From: CAYSYH01 sp964435455
GTDB taxonomy: Bacteria; Patescibacteriota; WWE3; 2-01-FULL-39-13; JAACPI01
DNA length: 19,822 bases
Reading direction: 5' to 3'
Assembly: GCA_964435455.1 (NCBI GenBank)
Contig: CAYSYH010000010.1
Location: 1 to 19,822, forward strand
Part shown: piece after piece, positions 14,905-19,822 of the stretch
How positions within the stretch are numbered: position 1 is the stretch's first letter
Layout: each line of letters begins with the position of its first letter
Notes under the pieces: generated by a model
What the model was told of the DNA's origin: nothing
Seen by the model: the letters and a program-made list of their open reading frames with translations, nothing else
Database searches by the model: none
Program-made: the position numbers and the translations under genes

Positions 14905-15741
14905 ATGCATATAAAAAATATTTCTGAATTTATTTCTTCCTTTTATAGCTTAGTTTCAAAAAGAATTTTATTTTTATTTTCTTCTTTAACTTTTTTTGCT
15001 ATTGGTTTTTTATTTATTCTATTAAAAGGGGAGGGAGCTAGCTTACGCTATACTCTTTTTTTATCCCTAATTCCGATTTTAACCCTTTTTATATCTTTAG
15101 GATTTGGTATTAGTAAACAAAATTTGTTCAAAGTTCTGCTTATGCCTATTTTAATGTTGATATCTTCTTATTTACTATTATCTTTTTTTCCTAATTTAAA
15201 TACACTCTTCAAGTTATCCTTTATAATTTTTACGTCTTTAGTTTTATATTTTACACTCTTATCTTTAAACGTATTTTTGGTTGTAGAAGAGCGGGGAAGT
15301 ACCATACCCTTAATAAGGCCTGCAAAAACAACTTTTTTACTTTTAGAAATATACACCTTATTTTTATTTATAACGTCTTTATACAAGATACTTCTGCCAG
15401 ATCCTTTTACCGAAATAACCTTTTTGTTGCAGATTATATTGGTATTTGTTGTTGTTTATTTTTTTGCACAAGCTTATTGGTGGTCGCAAAATTTAGAAAA
15501 TGATATTAGCTCTTTTGTAGGGAACGAATCTTTAACAATTGGTTTTTTTGTTTCTGTTATAGCTATTTCATTAAGTTTTTTTTCTACAGAGAGTTTTTTT
15601 AGGGCTTTGTCGTTAGTTGCTACTTATTATGTTTCTATAAATTTTATAGAAAGTGTTGTAACCCACAAATTTAATAAAAGCCAATATTGGGAGTATTTAA
15701 CAATTACTTTTTTAGTAATTTTATTTTTAATTTTAGAATAA
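14905..15741 (+). CDS. Polytopic membrane protein of unknown function
   Basis: A 278-residue protein with about eight to nine hydrophobic helices, roughly at 19-40, 47-67, 73-94, 100-128, 140-165, 170-192, 207-232 and 255-278. The only charged loops are short (EERGSTIPLIRPAKTT near residue 130, WWSQNLENDISS near 195, and THKFNKSQYWEY near 250). I recognise no transporter or enzyme signature. It sits just after yebC with its own extended -10 box and is the last plus-strand gene before the direction switch. Confidence 0.85.
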   Translation: MHIKNISEFISSFYSLVSKRILFLFSSLTFFAIGFLFILLKGEGASLRYTLFLSLIPILTLFISLGFGISKQNLFKVLLMPILMLISSYLLLSFFPNLNTLFKLSFIIFTSLVLYFTLLSLNVFLVVEERGSTIPLIRPAKTTFLLLEIYTLFLFITSLYKILLPDPFTEITFLLQIILVFVVVYFFAQAYWWSQNLENDISSFVGNESLTIGFFVSVIAISLSFFSTESFFRALSLVATYYVSINFIESVVTHKFNKSQYWEYLTITFLVILFLILE

Positions 15742-15794
15742 TAACCTTTGTTTTTCTTTAATTTAAAAGTTATTTGCAAAAAGAGTAGGGGGGT

Positions 15795-15803
15795 TGTGGA
15801 TAA
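15795..15803 (-). promoter_or_regulatory. DnaA-box match
   Basis: TGTGGATAA on the plus strand, i.e. a perfect TTATCCACA on the minus strand. A single perfect box is not proof of DnaA binding. A partial second box, TTATCCTAT, lies at 15877-15885 in opposite orientation. Confidence 0.45.
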
Positions 15804-15882
15804 CCTATAGTATAACGATATATAGTAACTATCAAACTACATAATAGTGTGACAACAATATAACTATGTGTAGTGGTTATCC
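15798..15882. repeat. Inverted repeat GGATAACC / GGTTATCC
   Basis: Perfect 8-base arms at 15798-15805 and 15875-15882 enclose 69 bases that themselves hold CTACATA (15837-15843) facing TATGTGTAG. The arms overlap the full and partial DnaA boxes. Confidence 0.6.
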
Positions 15883-15968
15883 TATTAAACAATGCCTTAA
15901 ATTTTGTTTATTCTTTAAAAAGGAATTTTTTTTAATATTAACTGCATTTATAAGTGGGAGTTTATTTA

Positions 15969-15986
15969 TAATTATTTAAATAATTA
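15969..15986. repeat. 18-bp perfect A/T palindrome
   Basis: TAATTATTTAAATAATTA equals its own reverse complement. All-A/T palindromes arise easily at this composition, so significance is modest. Confidence 0.6.
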
Positions 15987-16036
15987 ATATATATGTAACT
16001 TTTTAATGTAGGGTGGTGTAAAATACTATAGGGTAA

Positions 16037-16072
16037 TTTGTCATAGTTTTTAATCGGCAGGTTTGTCATAGT
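16037..16072 (+). repeat. Direct repeat of TTTGTCATAGT
   Basis: Identical 11-base copies at 16037-16047 and 16062-16072, 25 bases apart start to start, with the G/C-containing TCGGCAGG between them. They stand out from the surrounding A/T-rich sequence and could be protein-binding sites. Confidence 0.65.
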
Positions 16073-16619
16073 AATTTAAAATAGCTTTTTTTAATTTAAA
16101 AAAAATACTTTTTATACATCAATGAATCTCAAACAATTTTGATAGCTAAAAATATTTTTATTTTTTATTTATTTTTTTTAATAAAAATTAAAATATCTTA
16201 TAATCAAACTCCTATTGCTATTTTTACCTCTCTTTATTGTATTTTGTTTTGTGTCACACTTTATCTTTATGGAACGTCGTTAAATATACAGATTGCGACT
16301 TTTAAAATATTGTACTTAAAAAAATATACTTCCCTATTTTGTTGCTTATATATAGATTTTTAATTACTTTTTAGTTTGGTTTTATTTTAAAGCTCAGTCC
16401 CCTTTTTATATTAGTAACATTAAAAATTTACGTATTGTTGGTATTATTAAATTTAAATTTATTTTTAATTTAAAACTATTATGTAGTTTATTCTATTTAA
16501 ATTTAGGAATAATTAACAATATTAGGTATGTAATTGCATTACTTTACTAACAAAGTTAGCTTAAAACTAATATTATGAGTTTTTGCCTTAATGAAAGTGT
16601 ATATACTGCTTAATGAGTG

Positions 16620-17006
16620 TTAAGTTTCGTTATTTTTACCTCTAATTCTGCTTATTACCCCAGTAATAGCAATGTTTGCTGCTGTACCTAAAAAAAGTGC
16701 AGATGCTACCACACTAAATGGGTTAACTACATTAGGAGTTTCTTCTGGAGAATATGGAAACCCCCTGTACATAAAATCTACAATTTCTTTTAATGCATCT
16801 CCCATATTAGGGTAATTGTTTGTTATATATTCAGCAATATCGGGTATCCCCATACCCGAAGATGCAGCTATAATAGTCAACAAACTTCCCATTAACATAA
16901 AAGCTTCAGCTACTCTTCTATGTAGTGTACCCTCTGCTGACATAGCCGCATATAAAAAAGGGAAACCAACATATAATGCAAATGCTTCTGTTAATTTTCT
17001 TTCCAT
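16620..17006 (-). CDS. Small three-helix membrane protein
   Basis: A 128-residue protein with hydrophobic stretches at about 7-24 (EAFALYVGFPFLYAAMSA), 34-52 (AEAFMLMGSLLTIIAASSG) and 96-118 (VVASALFLGTAANIAITGVI), and a short basic tail (SRIRGKNNET). The loop between helices 2 and 3 is acidic with a Pro/Tyr-rich segment (GFPYSPEETPN). I recognise no family; the layout is holin-like in size, but nothing else supports a phage origin. A promoter with extended -10 lies just upstream, giving a near-leaderless start. Confidence 0.75.
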   Translation of the reverse strand: MERKLTEAFALYVGFPFLYAAMSAEGTLHRRVAEAFMLMGSLLTIIAASSGMGIPDIAEYITNNYPNMGDALKEIVDFMYRGFPYSPEETPNVVNPFSVVASALFLGTAANIAITGVISRIRGKNNET

Positions 17007-17016
17007 AATGTGTTAT

Positions 17017-17045
17017 ATATTAACATATTACATACCTTTTGTAAA
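17017..17045 (-). promoter_or_regulatory. Promoter with extended -10 for the small membrane protein
   Basis: On the minus strand: TTTACA (17045-17040), a 17-base spacer and TAATAT (17022-17017) with TG one base before it. Ten bases separate the -10 from the ATG, so the leader should be about 3 bases. Confidence 0.6.
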
Positions 17046-17177
17046 CCTTTTTTATTATTAGGTTTGCACCAATTTATTAGGGTTTTAAATATTTAAATTT
17101 TTTACTAATCCATTTAATTTTATACCTTGCCTTATTTTTGTTACATTTTATTTGGTATTAGTCGTAATATGCCTAAT

Positions 17178-18710
17178 TTATTCGTATTTAATATAATAAT
17201 TGATGCTTCCAAACACTACAGCATTTATAGCCTTTTCTAAAGCATTTAGCATTTTTGTTAAATCTGGCAGCATGTTATCTGGTATTTCCTCTTTTTTATA
17301 AACGATTTGTTCATATATAAAATTTAAAATCCAGTACCTATAATGATTATTATTTGTGGGCGGTGTTTTTTGTATTCTTGTTAAATATAGCCTATAAAGT
17401 TCTGCAATTTCTGGTATACTTAAGTTTGGCCATACAGTTTTTATTAGATTTTCAAATATATCTCTTCTTTTGTATCCTTCTTCCTTTAATATTTTATCTA
17501 TTAGTTTTTCTAGGGGATCCTGCCCTTCTCCCTCTTTTTCAAGTAGCTGTAGTAATATCTCAGCTCTTTTTCCATCAAATTTTATTTTTAAACTAGTGTT
17601 AGGTTTTGGTTCTTGATAAGGATCGTGTTCTGCTTTTGGGTTAATTTTTGTTGGATCATTTTGATTGCGTTGACTGTTTGTAGGTTTTTCTTCAAATAAA
17701 AACATTAATGCAAAAAAAGCAACTGGACTTACAATATTTCCATATACTACTGAGTATATTGGTTGTTGTGGGTTGCCTTTGTTTGCTTTAAGTTTTATTA
17801 AGGCTATTGTTCCATCATAATAATCACACAGTTCAATTACTATTAAGTCAGTGTCTTTTTCTTTACTTATTTTTATTCTAAATCCATCATCCGTTATTAC
17901 TTCTGTATTACCTCCGTTTTTTATTGGGTCTTCTATATAGTCCCTTATTTTCTCTATTAAATCTGTTATTAAGGGGGCGTATTCATCAAATAAGTATGGA
18001 TTAATGTCTTTGCGTGCTTCTGTTAAAGGATCTGTCATATATTCTACTAATTCTTTAAGTTGGGCTGTACTTACAATGTCTTGGACAAGCATATATTTGC
18101 CGTCGTTTAGTTCTATTATTATTTGTCCTTTTTTTGTAATTATTATGTTTGCAATAATAGGTTCTGTATTCCTTATTCTTAATTTTTTTGATAGTAGTAT
18201 AATTGTATCCCCGTGTATATCTTGATAAATTTGAGGTGAGTTTTGTTGTAAACGCAAACAAATTTGTATTGTGTGTTCTATGTTTTTTTTAGCTTCCTCC
18301 TTTAATTCTTCTAATAATTCTTCTAATCTTTGGTTTAAGCCATATAAATCCTCTTCTTCAGCATCTATTTGTAATCTTATGTATTTTATAAATTGTGCTA
18401 CTTCTATGTCAATAATAGCCTTTGCTAGCCTTTCAATATCTCTATTTTCCGCTAGTTTTCCTGTATTGTATAAGTTATGCATTGCTGTTTTAATAAGTTC
18501 TATTGCTAATTCTATTCCAAAATCATTATTGTACGGCGTTTCCCCCCTTTGATATAGTTCATTATTACCTAATAATTCGCCCGTAGCCTCTATTATTTTT
18601 GGATACTCTTGTTCGTTAAAACTTATATTATCATCCATACACATATTAATAAATTCAGCTATTCTCTTTTTTTCTTCTATTGGTTCATGCATTGTTTTTT
18701 CTTTCTTCAT
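17178..18710 (-). CDS. 510-residue unrecognised protein
   Basis: A long, charged, soluble protein without signal peptide or clear membrane span (one short hydrophobic stretch, SPVAFFALMFLFEE, near residue 330). Residues 1-160 are helical and Glu-rich with a coiled-coil-like LNQRLEELLEELKEEAKKN. The part from about 160 to 330 has alternating strands (IANIIITKKGQIIIELNDGK, then FRIKISKEKDTDLIVIELCD). A Pro/Asn/Gln-rich linker (about 345-380) joins a helical C-terminal part. I see no catalytic motif and do not recognise the family. Upstream is a TATAAT-like box (18739-18734) and AAGGG before the ATG. The small membrane-protein gene lies 171 bases downstream with its own promoter. Confidence 0.85.
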   Translation of the reverse strand: MKKEKTMHEPIEEKKRIAEFINMCMDDNISFNEQEYPKIIEATGELLGNNELYQRGETPYNNDFGIELAIELIKTAMHNLYNTGKLAENRDIERLAKAIIDIEVAQFIKYIRLQIDAEEEDLYGLNQRLEELLEELKEEAKKNIEHTIQICLRLQQNSPQIYQDIHGDTIILLSKKLRIRNTEPIIANIIITKKGQIIIELNDGKYMLVQDIVSTAQLKELVEYMTDPLTEARKDINPYLFDEYAPLITDLIEKIRDYIEDPIKNGGNTEVITDDGFRIKISKEKDTDLIVIELCDYYDGTIALIKLKANKGNPQQPIYSVVYGNIVSPVAFFALMFLFEEKPTNSQRNQNDPTKINPKAEHDPYQEPKPNTSLKIKFDGKRAEILLQLLEKEGEGQDPLEKLIDKILKEEGYKRRDIFENLIKTVWPNLSIPEIAELYRLYLTRIQKTPPTNNNHYRYWILNFIYEQIVYKKEEIPDNMLPDLTKMLNALEKAINAVVFGSINYYIKYE

Positions 18711-18761
18711 ATGCTTTTTACCCTTGGTATTTTATTATATGTACTATATAGAACACTAAAA

Positions 18762-19822
18762 TTATTCTAAATTAATTAAAAAGCTACGTAAAATATAGTA
18801 ATAACTCTTTAAGCTATCAATACTTACCCATTCGTTGTTAGCATGAATGCCCCCGCCTATAGGGCCAAAAGTTATGCCTTTTATTCCTTTGGCGTTAAAA
18901 TGCCTTATATCCGACCCACCGTGTTTGGCTATAATACTAGGTCTTTTTTTAATAACTTTGTTTATACTTTTTTTTAGACTTTTTATATATTTGTTGTTTT
19001 TTGGCGTATATTGATGAGGTTCCTTTAAAACTAAATTTACTTTGCATTTGTATTTTTTGCTTATTCTTTTTAAATTGTTGTTTATTTTTATATAATCTTG
19101 TGGAATAAACCTTATATCTAAAAGTAACTGTGCATTATTTGGAACTTTATTAAATGTAGTGTTAGTAGTTTTTATTTTTGCTATATTTATTGTGGTTTTC
19201 CATACTTCTTTTTTTGGTATAGGGTATTTTTTAAATAGTTCATTTATTATTTGTGTTGCTTTTACTACTGCGTTTTTTCCTTGCCATGGGTATGCACCAT
19301 GTGCCTCTTTTCCTTTTATATCTATCTCTGCCCATATTATTCCCTTTGCTTTATTGTTTATATCTAAATTAGTTGGTTCTCCAGCTATTACAAAATCTGT
19401 TGTAATTCCTTTATTAATTTGGTATTTTGTTCCATTAAATCCTCCAATTTCTTCATCTGTAACCAGTTGTAGCCCTATTGGGTATTTTAATTTTTTTGCT
19501 AAATCCTTAAATACACTAATTTGTATGGCTGCTGCTGCTTTCATATCATAAGCTCCCCTACCCCACAGTTTATCCCCTTTTATTTTTGGTTTAAATTGGT
19601 TTTTATTGGCGCTTACTACATCTAAATGGGCATTTAGGATTATTTTAAATTTTTTTGGCCTTGTTTTGCAGTTGTATGCTATTAAGCTTGGTTTGTTATT
19701 TTTATTAAACTTTTCTATTTTAAAGCTTTTTAACTCTTCTTTTGCAACGTTTAATACTTGGTTTAAGGCCTTATTGTTACCTTTAGTAGAGGGAATTTTG
19801 ATTAAGTTTTTAACTAATATAA
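18762..19822 (-). CDS. M20-family metallopeptidase/deacylase (start outside window)
   Basis: The minus-strand frame stays open to the right edge, well past the ATG at 19544, so that ATG is internal; about 352 residues are visible. It begins with LVKNLIKIPSTKG, typical of residue 10-20 in the family, so only a few codons should be missing. Seen: the first metal site NAHLDVV, RGAYDMKAA with the bridging aspartate, the catalytic DEEIGG, GEPTN, the dimerisation-domain segment EAHGAYPWQGKNAV, and a final metal histidine in GGGIHANNEW. The group includes succinyl-diaminopimelate desuccinylase, acetylornithine deacetylase and di- or tripeptidases; the substrate cannot be assigned. The 51-base gap before the 510-residue gene holds that gene's promoter. 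Confidence 0.9.
   Translation of the reverse strand, partial: ILVKNLIKIPSTKGNNKALNQVLNVAKEELKSFKIEKFNKNNKPSLIAYNCKTRPKKFKIILNAHLDVVSANKNQFKPKIKGDKLWGRGAYDMKAAAAIQISVFKDLAKKLKYPIGLQLVTDEEIGGFNGTKYQINKGITTDFVIAGEPTNLDINNKAKGIIWAEIDIKGKEAHGAYPWQGKNAVVKATQIINELFKKYPIPKKEVWKTTINIAKIKTTNTTFNKVPNNAQLLLDIRFIPQDYIKINNNLKRISKKYKCKVNLVLKEPHQYTPKNNKYIKSLKKSINKVIKKRPSIIAKHGGSDIRHFNAKGIKGITFGPIGGGIHANNEWVSIDSLKSYYYILRSFLINLE

Larger units (their letters stand above)
15742..16619. other. 880-bp gene-free convergent zone
   Basis: No convincing coding sequence is seen on either strand; the one 74-codon frame (16139-16363) begins at TTG and is low-complexity hydrophobic. The zone contains the DnaA-box match, inverted repeat, palindrome and direct repeats listed separately, plus a 14-bp near-perfect A/T hairpin (16152-16165 with 16183-16196). 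Genes to the left point right and genes to the right point left, so it is the meeting point of convergent transcription. It contains no tRNA or rRNA that I can see. Confidence 0.7.

Noticed and set aside
15746..15775. Hairpin AATAAC / GTTATT after the membrane-protein gene as terminator
   Set aside because: It is a short stem with a mismatch and no U-tract downstream.
15969..16005. dif-like recombination site near TAATATATATGTAACTT
   Set aside because: The right half loosely resembles a XerD arm, but the left arm does not match and the region is pure A/T, so the resemblance is not above chance.
16139..16363. 74-codon plus-strand frame in the large gap
   Set aside because: It starts at TTG without any ribosome-binding signal, is low-complexity hydrophobic and overlaps an A/T hairpin; it looks like chance.
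16591..16623. 10-codon frame preceded by TTGCCT
   Set aside because: It shares the start-proximal motif but is too short to support as a gene; part of it repeats the nearby CTTAATGA sequence.
1..19822. CRISPR array, insertion sequence, tRNA or rRNA genes
   Set aside because: No regularly spaced repeat series, transposase motif, T-arm-like GGTTCRA sequence or rRNA stretch was found on reading both strands.

Overview
This window is AT-rich (clearly below about 35% G+C by eye) and densely packed with short-gapped bacterial genes. It uses the standard code: TGA serves as a stop, for example at 8408-8410 and 12625-12627. Several genes point to an ultra-small Candidate Phyla Radiation (Patescibacteria) type genome: a 151-residue EF-Ts, a YebC of only 176 residues with an internal gap, a degenerate LCP protein with a LytR_C tail, a protein resembling the region before the ATPase in VirB4/HerA-like proteins of these bacteria, and several lineage-specific hypotheticals. 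Lineage is an inference; no rRNA or tRNA gene is visible to fix it.

Layout. At 1-2498 there is the 3' part of an isopropylmalate/homocitrate synthase-like enzyme, a GlcG/HbpS-like protein on the other strand, and a very divergent Sua5/YrdC-like protein. At 2536-4632 a GAF-containing sensor kinase and a stand-alone receiver protein flank a small membrane protein on the opposite strand. The receiver gene runs closely into an RluA-type pseudouridine synthase and a CPA2 cation/proton antiporter with an RCK domain (to 7199). At 7204-7487 (minus) lies a frameshifted MNT-type nucleotidyltransferase remnant. At 7595-8953 are a stand-alone RelA/SpoT-type HD hydrolase and a helical hypothetical. At 8987-10505 a long leader with predicted RNA structure precedes rpsB and tsf. 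At 10528-15741 a run of plus-strand genes follows: a Mn-pyrophosphatase-like protein that has lost metal ligands, an LCP/LytR_C protein, a VirB4-N-like protein, a TPR protein, yebC and a polytopic membrane protein.

At 15742-16619 transcription direction flips. This 880-bp, gene-free, convergent zone holds a perfect DnaA-box match, an inverted repeat, an 18-bp palindrome and an 11-bp direct repeat. Beyond it, minus-strand genes encode a small three-helix membrane protein, a 510-residue unrecognised protein and an M20 peptidase that runs off the right edge.

Expression signals are unusual. Only yebC and, more weakly, rpsB have a convincing Shine-Dalgarno sequence. Several genes have an extended -10 box placed 6-10 bases before the start codon, implying leaderless or near-leaderless mRNAs. 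Another four have C/TTGCCT within 0-3 bases of the ATG. The most interesting items are the two start-signal classes, the rpsB leader RNA, the metal-ligand-depleted PpaC homologue, the divergent YrdC-like protein and its neighbours, and the MNT frameshift.
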